DNA of 64,000 nucleotides from Pedobacter xixiisoli (GTDB taxonomy: Bacteria > Bacteroidota > Bacteroidia > Sphingobacteriales > Sphingobacteriaceae): assembly GCF_900215335.1 (NCBI RefSeq), contig NZ_OCMT01000002.1, positions 1,240,001 through 1,304,000 of the forward strand. Reading direction: 5' to 3'. Shown piece by piece: positions 40,789 to 49,954 of this stretch. Each line of letters starts with the position of its first letter. The first letter of the stretch is position 1. Made by a program: the position numbers and the translations under genes. The notes beneath the pieces are model-generated. The model searched no databases. It was not told the origin of the DNA and worked only from the letters and a program-made list of their open reading frames with translations.

Positions 40789-42666
40789 ATGAAACGAATA
40801 CTCCTCGCCTTATTTTTAGTTTCTTGCTTTTTTGCAGAAATCACTTTTGCACAAGAAACAGATTCTGCTTACGTACGCAGTCACTACACCAAAATAGAAC
40901 GCCTAATTCCAATGCGTGATGGAACGAAACTTTTCACTGCTATCTACATCCCAAAAGATATTTCCGCCAATAAGAAATATCCATTTTTAATTAATCGTAC
41001 TCCTTACACGGTACGTCCTTACGGAGAAAACGAATATAAAACCAGCTTAGGTGGCTACCCTGCAGTAATGCGTGACGGCTTTATCTTCGTTTACCAAGAT
41101 GTACGTGGCCGTTGGATGAGCGAGGGAAATTTTGAAGACATTAGACCTACCAATTTAGACAGAGGCAAAAAAGCTGTCGATGAAAGCACCGATACTTACG
41201 ATACCATCGATTGGTTAGTAAAAAACATCAAAAACAATAACGGAAAAGCAGGCTTGTACGGCATTTCCTATCCTGGCTTCTACTCTACCGCTTCTTTGGT
41301 TAAATCTCACTCTGCATTAAAAGCGGTTTCGCCACAGGCACCCGTTACCGATTGGTTTATTGGCGATGATTTCCATCACGGTGGTGCGCTATTTTTAATG
41401 GATGCCTTTAAATTTATGACTTCTTTTGGTGTTCCTCGCCCGCAACCAATTACACCAGACAAAGGTCCGAAACCTTTCCAGTTTCCAATTAAAGACAACT
41501 ATCGTTTCTATTTAGAAGCTGGCTCGGTAAAAAACTTGAAAGAAAAATACATGGGCGATAGCATCCAGTTTTGGAACAATTTGTTTAAACATCCAAACCT
41601 AGATACTTTTTGGCAAGCTCGCCAAATTGTGAAACACTTGAAAGATGTAAAACCTGCGGTAATGACCGTTGGTGGCTTCTTTGATGCCGAAGATGCATAC
41701 GGAGCTTTCGCGACTTACAAAGCCATAGAAAAACAAAACCCAAAAGCAAACAACATTTTAGTAGCAGGACCTTGGTACCACGGTGGTTGGGTGCGTGGCA
41801 AAGGCGATAGTTTCGGAGATATCAACTTTGGTACGCCTACTAGCACTTACTATCAAGACAATTTAGAATTACCTTTCTTCAAATATTACCTCAAAGGCGA
41901 AGGAAATTTTGATGCTGCTGAAGCAAACATCTTCTTGACTGGAAGCAACCAATGGAAAAAGTTCAATACTTGGCCTCCACAAGACGTAGAGCTAAAATCT
42001 TTGTATTTCCATGCTAACGGGAAATTATCCTTCACAAAACCGACTACCAATAATAGTTTCGATGAATACGTAAGCGACCCTAACGCACCTGTTCCTTATC
42101 AAGATGGTGTACAGGCGAACCGTACCAGAGAATACATGGTAGACGACCAACGTTTTGCTTCCAGAAGACCAGATGTAAAAACTTATCAAACCGATATTTT
42201 AACAGAAGACCTTACCCTTACTGGACTTGTTTTAGCTAATTTAATGGTCAGCACTTCGGGTACTGATGCAGATTATGTAGTGAAGTTAATCGATGTTTAT
42301 CCGGAAGATACTAAAGAAGTTTCTCCTGCTGATAAAGACAAAATGATGGCTGGCTATCAAATGTTGGTTCGTGGCGAAATTTTGAGAGGCAAGTATAGAA
42401 ACAGCTTCGAAAAACCTGAAGCTTTTGTGCCAAACGAGGCAACCAAAGTGAAATATGCACTACCAGATGTTGGTCATACCTTCAAAAAAGGACATCGCAT
42501 CATGGTGCAAGTACAACACTCATGGTTTCCCTTGGCTGATAGAAATCCGCAGCAATTCATGAATATTTATGAGGCAGAACCAAGCGATTTCCAAAAAGCA
42601 ACGCACAGAATTTATCATGGCGAAGCCGACGGTTCTTTCTTATCTTTACCTGTATTAAAACCGTAA
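40789..42666 (+). CDS. Exported CocE/NonD-family hydrolase (X-Pro dipeptidyl-peptidase fold)
   Basis: The 625-residue exported serine hydrolase (signal ends near TFAQ) hydrolyses esters or amides such as alpha-amino-acid esters. The nucleophile lies in GLYGISYPGFYS (G-x-S-x-x-G), the catalytic Asp is probably in FFDAEDAYG, and the His in AGPWYHGGW. The C-terminal jelly-roll domain (about 400-620) has the DUF of X-Pro dipeptidases. It is the first of three exported enzymes on this strand. Confidence 0.9.
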   Translation: MKRILLALFLVSCFFAEITFAQETDSAYVRSHYTKIERLIPMRDGTKLFTAIYIPKDISANKKYPFLINRTPYTVRPYGENEYKTSLGGYPAVMRDGFIFVYQDVRGRWMSEGNFEDIRPTNLDRGKKAVDESTDTYDTIDWLVKNIKNNNGKAGLYGISYPGFYSTASLVKSHSALKAVSPQAPVTDWFIGDDFHHGGALFLMDAFKFMTSFGVPRPQPITPDKGPKPFQFPIKDNYRFYLEAGSVKNLKEKYMGDSIQFWNNLFKHPNLDTFWQARQIVKHLKDVKPAVMTVGGFFDAEDAYGAFATYKAIEKQNPKANNILVAGPWYHGGWVRGKGDSFGDINFGTPTSTYYQDNLELPFFKYYLKGEGNFDAAEANIFLTGSNQWKKFNTWPPQDVELKSLYFHANGKLSFTKPTTNNSFDEYVSDPNAPVPYQDGVQANRTREYMVDDQRFASRRPDVKTYQTDILTEDLTLTGLVLANLMVSTSGTDADYVVKLIDVYPEDTKEVSPADKDKMMAGYQMLVRGEILRGKYRNSFEKPEAFVPNEATKVKYALPDVGHTFKKGHRIMVQVQHSWFPLADRNPQQFMNIYEAEPSDFQKATHRIYHGEADGSFLSLPVLKP

Positions 42667-42670
42667 AACA

Positions 42671-42723
42671 AATCACATAGAAACATAGGCCTTATATAAA
42701 TTTTCCTATGTTTCTATGTGGTT
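42671..42723. repeat. Hairpin repeat (CACATAGAAACATAG, copy 2 of family)
   Basis: ATCACATAGAAACATAGG pairs with CCTATGTTTCTATGTGGT (one mismatch) between the hydrolase and M1 peptidase genes. It is related to 1362-1414 and 54890-54937. The first codons of the longer M1 frame would be translated from it. Confidence 0.8.
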
Positions 42724-42736
42724 AAAATATAATCAA

Positions 42737-44392
42737 ATGAAGAAAACATTCCTCGCTCTTGCGTTACTAGGCTCTTGCTTAACGGTAATTGCCCAAGATA
42801 TGCTCGGCAGCAATGCAAAAAATGACAGAGCCAAATTTCTAAGAGGTGCTTTAACAGACTTGAGAACCTGCTACGATATCAATTACTATCACTTAGATGT
42901 GAAAATTGATATCGACAATAAATCTGTGAGCGGAAGTAATGAATTCGCTTTTACTGCAACCAAAGATTTCGAAAGTCTACAGTTCGATTTATTTGAAAAC
43001 CTGAAAGTTGAAAAAGTGGTTTTTAAAGGTAAAGAGTTGCCGTTCATCAGAGAATTTGCAGCGGTTTTTGTGAAATTCCCAAAAATCAAAAAAGGCAGTA
43101 AAGAGCGTTTCACAGTTTTTTATAGTGGTAATCCTCAAATTGCTAAAATGCCACCTTGGGATGGGGGTTTTATTTTCAGAAAAGACAAATCTGGCAACCC
43201 CTTTGTATCTGTAGCCTGTCAAGGCTTGGGCGCTAGCGTTTGGTGGCCAAACAAAGATCATCAAAGTGATGAAGTGGATAGCATGTTGGTCAGCATTAGC
43301 GCACCTAAAGACTTAGATTGTATTGCCAACGGTCGCTATCGTGGTAAAACTGACGGCAAAGATGGCTACACCAAACACAACTGGTTTGTGGGCAATCCTA
43401 TCAATAATTACAGCATCGCATTTTATATTGGCAAGTACGCCCATTGGACAGACACTTACAATGGCGAAGACGGCAAACTCAATTTGGATTTCTACGCTTT
43501 GAAAGAAGACAGCGCAAAAGCTCGTCCGCATTGGGATGCTGATGTAAAGCCAATGCTCAAATCCTTCGAATATTGGTTCGGCCCCTACCCTTGGTACAAA
43601 GACGGTTACAAATTAGTTCAGGCCCCACATTTGGGCATGGAACATCAAAGTGCCGTAGCTTATGGTAATCAGTTTATGAAAGGTTATTTAGGTCAGGATT
43701 TATCTGGTACCGGAAATGGATTAAAATGGGATTTCATTACCATCCATGAAACTGGGCACGAGTGGTTTGGCAACAACATTACCACTAAAGACATTGCAGA
43801 TATGTGGGTTCACGAAGGTTTTACTACCTATTCTGAAGCGCTTTTTACCGAAAGTACACAGGGCAAAAAAGCTGGGGAAGATTACGTAATTGGTCAGCGA
43901 AAGGGGATTGGCAACAAAAAACCAGTTATTGGCATATACAACACGAACACAGAAGGCGATGGCGATATGTATTCGAAAGGAGCCAATATCATCCACACCA
44001 TCCGCCAGTTAGTAAATAACGATGAAAAGTTTAGACAGATTTTAAGAGGTTTGAACAAGACTTTTTATCACTCAACGACTACTTCGGCGGCAGTAGAAGC
44101 TTTTATCGCCAAACAAAGTGGATTAAAGTTAGACAAGTTTTTCGACCAGTATTTGCGCCATGCTAAAATTCCTACGCTAGAATACAAAATTGAAAACGGT
44201 GAATTAAAATACCGCTGGCTAACAGATGTTGTAGGTTTTGATATGCCTGTAAAAGTATCTTTAAGAGCCAACGAATATACTTTAGTTAAGCCAAGTAATG
44301 AGTGGCAATCAATCAAGGTAGATGGCAGCATTAACTCCGATAATTTTTCAGTAGAAAGAAATTTTTATGTAAAAACCAAAAAAGCAGAATAA
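42737..44392 (+). CDS. Exported M1-family metallopeptidase
   Basis: The 551-residue zinc aminopeptidase-like protein has a signal peptide ending near VIAQ, the M1 zinc site HETGHEWFG with the third ligand Glu in VHEGFTTYSE, and LGMEHQSAVAYG in the position of the substrate-binding GxMEN motif. The longer frame from 42716 would put the repeat into the protein, so I start at ATG 42737. The domains are a beta-saddle (about 30-220) and a catalytic thermolysin-like domain (about 230-460). It probably trims peptides outside the cytosol. Confidence 0.92.
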   Translation: MKKTFLALALLGSCLTVIAQDMLGSNAKNDRAKFLRGALTDLRTCYDINYYHLDVKIDIDNKSVSGSNEFAFTATKDFESLQFDLFENLKVEKVVFKGKELPFIREFAAVFVKFPKIKKGSKERFTVFYSGNPQIAKMPPWDGGFIFRKDKSGNPFVSVACQGLGASVWWPNKDHQSDEVDSMLVSISAPKDLDCIANGRYRGKTDGKDGYTKHNWFVGNPINNYSIAFYIGKYAHWTDTYNGEDGKLNLDFYALKEDSAKARPHWDADVKPMLKSFEYWFGPYPWYKDGYKLVQAPHLGMEHQSAVAYGNQFMKGYLGQDLSGTGNGLKWDFITIHETGHEWFGNNITTKDIADMWVHEGFTTYSEALFTESTQGKKAGEDYVIGQRKGIGNKKPVIGIYNTNTEGDGDMYSKGANIIHTIRQLVNNDEKFRQILRGLNKTFYHSTTTSAAVEAFIAKQSGLKLDKFFDQYLRHAKIPTLEYKIENGELKYRWLTDVVGFDMPVKVSLRANEYTLVKPSNEWQSIKVDGSINSDNFSVERNFYVKTKKAE

Positions 44393-44479
44393 TTGGTTTA
44401 ACCATGCAACCTCTAGCTTAAAATTTCGTCTTCAAATTGGGCAGGTCAAACTCCTGCTCAATTAATTAACAACCAAAAC

Positions 44480-45613
44480 ATGAAGACTAAATTACTTTCC
44501 AGCTGCATTATTGCACTTTTAACCCAATTCGCATTTGCACAGAAAAAATTGCCTATCATCAAAGCTAATTCAATAGAAGTTGATATCAGGGATGATCAAA
44601 AATTAACTAAAAAAGCTTGGCGAATTGTTCCCGAAGAAAAACTAGATGTATATGTTACTTCGGGCAAAAGAGTTACTTTCTACACCGATGTAGATTCTAT
44701 TTCGTTCAAAATTGATCCGAAAGTAGAAAAGTACGATTTCATTATTTTACTAAATGGTAAAGACACCGCCAAAACTCAAATTAAATATCAACCTTCAAGA
44801 TTAGCACAACTAAAGAAAGCAGAGAAATACAACTATTCGGATAATCGTTTTATCCCAGCATTTACTTACCAATCAAAAGACCATCCTGATTTAGTAAAAG
44901 TAAGGAAAGAACTAAAATTAGATTCTATAGCTGGTAAAGGCACAGAACTTTCGCAAATATTCAATTTAATGCATTGGGTACATAATTTAATCAGACATGA
45001 TGGAAGCAGCAATAATCCAACCTTACAAAATGCTATCGATTTGATTAAAGTTTGCAAAGCCGAAAACCGTGGAGTGAACTGCAGAATGCTGGCTACAATC
45101 TTGAATGAATGCTACTTGGCGATGGACATCAAATCTAGGCACATCACCTGTATGCCGAGAGAAAGTAAATTTGATGACTGCCATGTAATCAACATGGTTT
45201 ATAGTAAAGATTTAAACAAATGGATTTGGATGGATCCAACATTCGATTCTTACGTAATGGATGAAAAAGGAAATCTTTTAGGCGTACAAGAAGTAAGGGA
45301 AAGGCTGATAAAAGGGCTTCCATTGGTATTAAACGCTGATGCCAATTGGAACAGGACAAATCTGCAAACCAAGGAAGAATACCTCGAAAAATATATGGCA
45401 AAAAATTTATACAGATTACAAACCCCATTAACAAGTGAATACAATACGGAAACTTCGGTAAGAGGCAAAAATATTACTTACGTAGAGCTGCTACCTTTAG
45501 ATGGAATAGAACAAACTCCACAGCTGAAAGAGGTTAATTACGAAAAATCTGGAGTAAAATTCATTCAATACAAAACTAACAACCCTAATTTATTTTGGAC
45601 AAAGCCAGAATAA
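44480..45613 (+). CDS. Exported transglutaminase-like cysteine peptidase
   Basis: The 377-residue exported protein (signal ends near FAFAQ) has a transglutaminase-like fold with the catalytic triad visible: Cys in RGVNCRMLATIL, His in DCHVINMVYS and Asp in WIWMDPTFDSY. Most bacterial members are proteases, not cross-linkers. It lies downstream of the M1 peptidase on the same strand; with the CocE hydrolase it makes a set of exported enzymes. Confidence 0.85.
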   Translation: MKTKLLSSCIIALLTQFAFAQKKLPIIKANSIEVDIRDDQKLTKKAWRIVPEEKLDVYVTSGKRVTFYTDVDSISFKIDPKVEKYDFIILLNGKDTAKTQIKYQPSRLAQLKKAEKYNYSDNRFIPAFTYQSKDHPDLVKVRKELKLDSIAGKGTELSQIFNLMHWVHNLIRHDGSSNNPTLQNAIDLIKVCKAENRGVNCRMLATILNECYLAMDIKSRHITCMPRESKFDDCHVINMVYSKDLNKWIWMDPTFDSYVMDEKGNLLGVQEVRERLIKGLPLVLNADANWNRTNLQTKEEYLEKYMAKNLYRLQTPLTSEYNTETSVRGKNITYVELLPLDGIEQTPQLKEVNYEKSGVKFIQYKTNNPNLFWTKPE

Positions 45614-45725
45614 TTAAAAGAAACTGTATTAAATTTACGTTAACAACTTATTCCTTTAAATAAGTTTCTAAATGATGCAACGTTTTTAGAATAGACCACG
45701 TCTTTTAGACAGATAAATTACAAAA

Positions 45726-46478
45726 ATGAATAAAAAATATATTTCCGTTGGTTTAATGTTAGCTGTAAGTGTAGCTATTGCAAAACCTGTACAGTCAGAA
45801 CTACCTGTTAACATCAGTGTTTCCAAAGTAAAAACTAAGGCTAAAGAAACAGAGGTGAAAAACTTCAATGCTGTTGCTGCAGGCGGTCCATTACAAGTAA
45901 TCATTACTTTAGGCAATACCGAAAGCATTAGATTTGAAGGTGATGAAGAGGCGATTGCTACGCTCGTTACAGAAGTAAAAGGGAATGCTTTAATCATCAG
46001 ACCACAAATGAGCTGGACGAGTTGGTCGCATAAATACAAGGACAAGAAAATTATTGCTCATGTAAATGCTAAGACCATCAAAAGCTTAACCATGAGTGGC
46101 GATGGCTCCATCACAGTGAAAGGAACAATTAACAATAATTCCCTTACTACAACTTTAAGTGGTTCTGGTTCTATTTCTGCAAATGTAGACGTGCAAGAAT
46201 ACAGCGGTGTAGTTAGCGGATCTGGTAAATTGAATATTTCTGGCGAAACCGACGAAGCAAGCTTAACCATTAGTGGTTCTGGTGTACTTTCTAAAAAGGG
46301 AGCTTTAAAAGTAGGTTCACTATCGGCTACCATCAGTGGTTCGGGCAGCGCATACATACACACAAATGGCGAAATTAGTGCCTTAATTAGTGGCTCTGGA
46401 AAAGTTTATTATACCGGCAACGCAGATGTTAAAGAGAAGAAATTTTTAGGCTCTGGTGGAGTAAAAAAACTAGATTAA
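45726..46478 (+). CDS. GIN-domain (DUF2807) exported beta-helix protein
   Basis: The 250-residue protein has a signal peptide and a GIN domain (DUF2807), a right-handed beta-solenoid. The hallmark Ser-Gly-rich turns recur about every 20 residues (LSGSGSISANV, VSGSGKLNI, ISGSGVLSKK, ISGSGSAYI, ISGSGKVYY). These proteins are predicted adhesin-like envelope proteins of Bacteroidota. It is monocistronic and is followed by a terminator. Confidence 0.88.
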   Translation: MNKKYISVGLMLAVSVAIAKPVQSELPVNISVSKVKTKAKETEVKNFNAVAAGGPLQVIITLGNTESIRFEGDEEAIATLVTEVKGNALIIRPQMSWTSWSHKYKDKKIIAHVNAKTIKSLTMSGDGSITVKGTINNNSLTTTLSGSGSISANVDVQEYSGVVSGSGKLNISGETDEASLTISGSGVLSKKGALKVGSLSATISGSGSAYIHTNGEISALISGSGKVYYTGNADVKEKKFLGSGGVKKLD

Positions 46479-46497
46479 TCCAATCAAGACACCAAAC

Positions 46498-46533
46498 AAA
46501 AAGCCTAGTGGTTAAATTCACTAGGCTTTTTAT
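46498..46533. terminator. Bidirectional terminator between GIN protein and outer-membrane protein
   Basis: AAAAAGCCTAGTG pairs with CACTAGGCTTTTT around GTTAAATT, with T-runs on both strands. It serves the converging genes at 45726-46478 and 46550-47440. Confidence 0.85.
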
Positions 46534-46549
46534 TTATCAAATGCAGGTT

Positions 46550-47440
46550 TTAGAACTGGTAGCCAATAGCAGTATAGTTCTCTAAGAAACGGATAGTTTG
46601 CTTAGCTTTATCTATATCGTTTCTGCCGGTGGTACGAATTTTATCCATATCGATATAACCTGCCTTAGTCACATTTTGAAAATATAGCTTTCTTGTCACG
46701 TTAAATTTTAAACCTGCTTTTAACGAAACTCCATAACCTGCAAAATTCCAAAAGTTATTTTCACCTACTCCAAAGAATCTCACATCAGAACGTGGAATTA
46801 CAAAGCCTGCTCCCACTCCCGTTTCCATCGTTAACATTTGTTTTTTATTCTTGGCTATCCAGATATCATCGTAGCGTTCTAATTCTGCACTTACATAATT
46901 CAGTCCGTCAGTATGTTCAAATGTCAGCATATCATCCTTAACATCTAGTTCCTGATCTTTGTAAACACCAGCATAACTTCCAGTCGCTATTGCCGGATTA
47001 GAAACTGTAGCGTTGATATATCCATCTATAGTTACTTTCTGTGGGATATCCATTACATATTTCATATGATCCCAACCGATGGAAATACTATAATTGTCTT
47101 TAAAAAAGTATCCAAATCTAAAATCAAATTGAGGTGTAGTTAACTCCATTGGGTTAACATAATCCAAACTTAATTTGGAAGGTCTGTCTTTTGCTTTTAC
47201 ATTTCTCAAAGTAAAATCATATCCTGGACCTTGAAATGTGATATCACTTTTATCGTACCAAGAAAAATTCCAACCCCAATGCACATAGAATTGACCTTTT
47301 CTAGAGAAATCTCTCTGAGTAGAATTGGAAAATAAACTTTTGCCAATCTTTGCTTCTGAAATGGGTTTTGAAATAATTTCTTGAGCATTTATTTTTCTGC
47401 CGAACAGCAAAGCTAGTACTAATATAGAAGCACGTTTCAT
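46550..47440 (-). CDS. Unknown outer-membrane beta-barrel protein
   Basis: The 296-residue protein has a signal peptide (cleavage near INAQ) and alternating aromatic beta strands (FYVHWGWNFSWYDKSDITF, FDFRFGYFFKDNYSISIGW) ending in a strand with a terminal aromatic (YTAIGYQF), typical of small outer-membrane barrels. The family is not recognised. The gene stands alone; the next gene upstream on the same strand is an outer-membrane DUF2490 protein. Confidence 0.6.
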   Translation of the reverse strand: MKRASILVLALLFGRKINAQEIISKPISEAKIGKSLFSNSTQRDFSRKGQFYVHWGWNFSWYDKSDITFQGPGYDFTLRNVKAKDRPSKLSLDYVNPMELTTPQFDFRFGYFFKDNYSISIGWDHMKYVMDIPQKVTIDGYINATVSNPAIATGSYAGVYKDQELDVKDDMLTFEHTDGLNYVSAELERYDDIWIAKNKKQMLTMETGVGAGFVIPRSDVRFFGVGENNFWNFAGYGVSLKAGLKFNVTRKLYFQNVTKAGYIDMDKIRTTGRNDIDKAKQTIRFLENYTAIGYQF

Positions 47441-47569
47441 TCGCCAAAATTGCGTAAAATACGTGATTATTTTAAGTATAAATACTTATTTAACCTATAT
47501 ATGACTTAACAGCATTAAAATGATATCTTCCCAAATCTAAGTTTCTATTGTGAAAACAATTAAGGTTTT

Positions 47570-48289
47570 TTAAAACCTAGTATACAAAGCTAACTGAGCC
47601 ACATTATTTACAGTATTGGCATTAGCTCCATTTACTGTTTGATTCATATATCCAGCTTCGATATCAAAGCTTTTAGAAACTCGATAACCTACCGCTAAAT
47701 AAGCTCTATTTTGATCGAACAAACTTCCGTTTAACTGCTCTTTATTCTGAATATTGAAGAAAAGCTCATTCTGCAAAGCGGCAAATATCCCTTTGGTAAA
47801 TGCACCTTCTTGTTTTTGTAGCGGCTGAACCAGCCTAAAGAAATAACGAAAACGTTGCGAAAACAAATCATCAATTTGACGTTCTATAAAACGTTGTTCT
47901 AACCTAAACCTGTGACTTAATGCTGCCCCTTTCCAAGGTTGATGATTGTAGATGTACTGTTGCCAAATACGGTGTTCTGTTAAGGTATTTTTCATCGGTG
48001 CCGCACCAATTAAAATATCATTTGGCAAAAAAGTTGGCGTATATAAATAGCCCACAGTTGCATTTGAATTCTTATTGATATAGTAAGTTACTCCTGGCCT
48101 TACTAATAAGTTTCTAACACCATCCCAATTATTTTCAGAACGAACTTGCAAATCGAAATGCATTCCCCATTTATCATTAAATTTAGTGGTGTTCATCAAA
48201 AAAAGCCAGCCAGTATTTTGATTAATGGTTTGTGCATAACTCAAGGATGTGAAGACGCTTAAGAAAGCGACAAGTACAATTTTTCTCAT
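47570..48289 (-). CDS. DUF2490-family outer-membrane protein
   Basis: The 239-residue exported protein (signal ends near LSYAQ) has the DUF2490 pattern: TGWLFLMNTTKFNDKWGMHFDLQ at the start, RFFFRL-type strands near 145-165, and a C-terminal aromatic strand (VAQLALYTRF). Members are uncharacterised outer-membrane barrels common in Bacteroidota. No operon partner is seen. Confidence 0.8.
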   Translation of the reverse strand: MRKIVLVAFLSVFTSLSYAQTINQNTGWLFLMNTTKFNDKWGMHFDLQVRSENNWDGVRNLLVRPGVTYYINKNSNATVGYLYTPTFLPNDILIGAAPMKNTLTEHRIWQQYIYNHQPWKGAALSHRFRLEQRFIERQIDDLFSQRFRYFFRLVQPLQKQEGAFTKGIFAALQNELFFNIQNKEQLNGSLFDQNRAYLAVGYRVSKSFDIEAGYMNQTVNGANANTVNNVAQLALYTRF

Positions 48290-48439
48290 TTGGTTTTAAT
48301 TTGTGTGATAACGAAAATATTAAATTCTATTAAAAGCAACGAAAACGTAACAGAAACTAAACAAAGTGTTTTTTTCTTGCCGTCATCCTAAGTAGGGTCG
48401 TCATACCCAACTGCTTTTTGTGCATAAAACACTTTGTGG

Positions 48440-48520
48440 TCATTGCGAGCTTTGCGAAGCAATCTTACAACGATTAACATAATATGGCGCATTAAGATTG
48501 CTTCGTGCCTCGCAATGACG
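48440..48520. repeat. Palindromic repeat, CATTGCGAGG family (copy 4)
   Basis: TCATTGCGAGCTTTGCGAAGCAATCTTA pairs imperfectly with TAAGATTGCTTCGTGCCTCGCAATGACG. It lies in the 338-base gap between the DUF2490 gene and the sucB terminator; no gene is seen in that gap. Confidence 0.75.
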
Positions 48521-48541
48521 AATTAGATGAGTATAGCGCAC

Positions 48542-48578
48542 AAAAAAAACCTTGCTCATTTTCATGAACAAGGCTTTG
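48542..48578 (-). terminator. Terminator of the sucAB operon
   Basis: On the minus strand CCTTGTTCATG pairs with CATGAGCAAGG (one mismatch) around AAA, followed by TTTTTTTT. It lies 50 bases after the sucB stop. Confidence 0.75.
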
Positions 48579-48627
48579 TATTTATTTCTACCAGATGCTG
48601 AAATAAATTCAGCATGACAGTTGGCGA

Positions 48628-49854
48628 TTATACGCCCAACAATAATCTAGCTGGATCTTCCAATAATTGTTTAACTCTTACCAAGAAACCTACAGACTCA
48701 CGTCCGTCGATAATTCTGTGATCGTAAGATAAAGCAATGTACATCATCGGGCGAATTACCACTTCTTTATTTTCAGCAATTGGGCGCTCAATAATGTTGT
48801 GCATACCTAAAATTGCTGATTGAGGCGCATTGATAATCGGTGTAGACATCATTGAACCAAATACACCACCATTAGTGATCGTGAAAGTTCCACCTGTCAT
48901 TTCTTCAATTGTCAATTTGCTATCTCTAGCTTTAGTAGCTAACTCAATTACCGTTTTTTCGATTTGCGCTAAGCTCATGCTCTCTGCATTTCTAATGATT
49001 GGTACAACCAAACCTTTAGGCGCAGATACCGCGATAGAAACATCAACGAAATCGTTAAAAATAATTTGGTCGCCATCAATACGAGCATTTACCGCAGGAA
49101 AATCTTTCGCTGCTTCGCAAACTGCTTTAGTGAAGAAACTCATGAAGCCTAAGCCTACACCGTGTTTCTCTTTAAATTGGTCTTTATATTTTCCACGTAA
49201 ATCCATGATTGGCTTCATGTTAACTTCATTAAAAGTAGTTAACATGGCCGTTTCGTTTTTAACGGCAACTAAACGCTTAGCAACCGTTTTACGCAATGGC
49301 GACATTTTTTCAGCACGCTCATTTCTTGAACCAGCAACCGCAGGAGCTGCAGCAGCTTTAGGCGATTCTGTCTTAGCAGCAGGTTTACCAGCTTGTGCGT
49401 TGTTTGCATCTTCTTTGGTAATTCTGCCATCAACGCCAGTACCTTTAACGCTAGCAGCGTCAACGCCTTTTTCTGCTAAAATTTTACCAGCAGCTGGAGA
49501 TGGAGTTCCAGAAGCATAGCTATCTTTAGATTCTTTTTCAGCAACTGGCGCCGCAACTTTATCTGCCGCAGGAGCATCAGCTTTTGGAGCTTCTTCTTTC
49601 GCAGCAGCCGGAGCAGCACCACCTTCTTCAATGCTGCAAACTACAGCACCAATTTCTAGCGTATCACCTTCGCTAGCAACAATTTTTAAAGTTCCTGCTT
49701 TCTCTGCAGTAAGTTCGAAAGTTGCTTTGTCTGATTCTAACTCCGCAATAATTTCGTCCATCTCCACAAATTCGCCATCGTTTTTAACCCAACGAGATAA
49801 TACTACCTCGGTAATCGACTCGCCTACTGGCGGAACTTTGATTTCTAAACTCAT
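48628..49854 (-). CDS. sucB: Dihydrolipoyl succinyltransferase (E2 of 2-oxoglutarate dehydrogenase)
   Basis: The 408-residue E2 transfers succinyl groups from E1 to CoA. The lipoyl domain (1-76) has the lipoyl-lysine motif ESDKATFEL near residue 40. An Ala/Lys-rich linker, the E3/E1-binding domain ([20 protein letters not shown], about 115-150) and the acyltransferase domain with [11 protein letters not shown] follow. It lies 100 bases downstream of sucA, with a terminator after it, so the two form an operon. E3 (lpdA) is located elsewhere in the window. Confidence 0.95.
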   Translation of the reverse strand: MSLEIKVPPVGESITEVVLSRWVKNDGEFVEMDEIIAELESDKATFELTAEKAGTLKIVASEGDTLEIGAVVCSIEEGGAAPAAAKEEAPKADAPAADKVAAPVAEKESKDSYASGTPSPAAGKILAEKGVDAASVKGTGVDGRITKEDANNAQAGKPAAKTESPKAAAAPAVAGSRNERAEKMSPLRKTVAKRLVAVKNETAMLTTFNEVNMKPIMDLRGKYKDQFKEKHGVGLGFMSFFTKAVCEAAKDFPAVNARIDGDQIIFNDFVDVSIAVSAPKGLVVPIIRNAESMSLAQIEKTVIELATKARDSKLTIEEMTGGTFTITNGGVFGSMMSTPIINAPQSAILGMHNIIERPIAENKEVVIRPMMYIALSYDHRIIDGRESVGFLVRVKQLLEDPARLLLGV

Positions 49855-49954
49855 ATTAAATTATATGTTTTGTTTGGCGTTTGGCGATTAGCAAAAAGCT
49901 TTTTTTTTCAAAGCCTATCATAATCGCTTAACGCTAGTCTTTATTTACTATTTC

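Noticed and set aside
42716-42736. Seven-codon extension of the M1 peptidase
   Set aside because: It would be translated from the hairpin repeat, and the signal peptide begins at ATG 42737.
48830-49519. 229-codon frame opposite sucB
   Set aside because: A long antisense frame caused by the codon bias of sucB; no start signal or motif.
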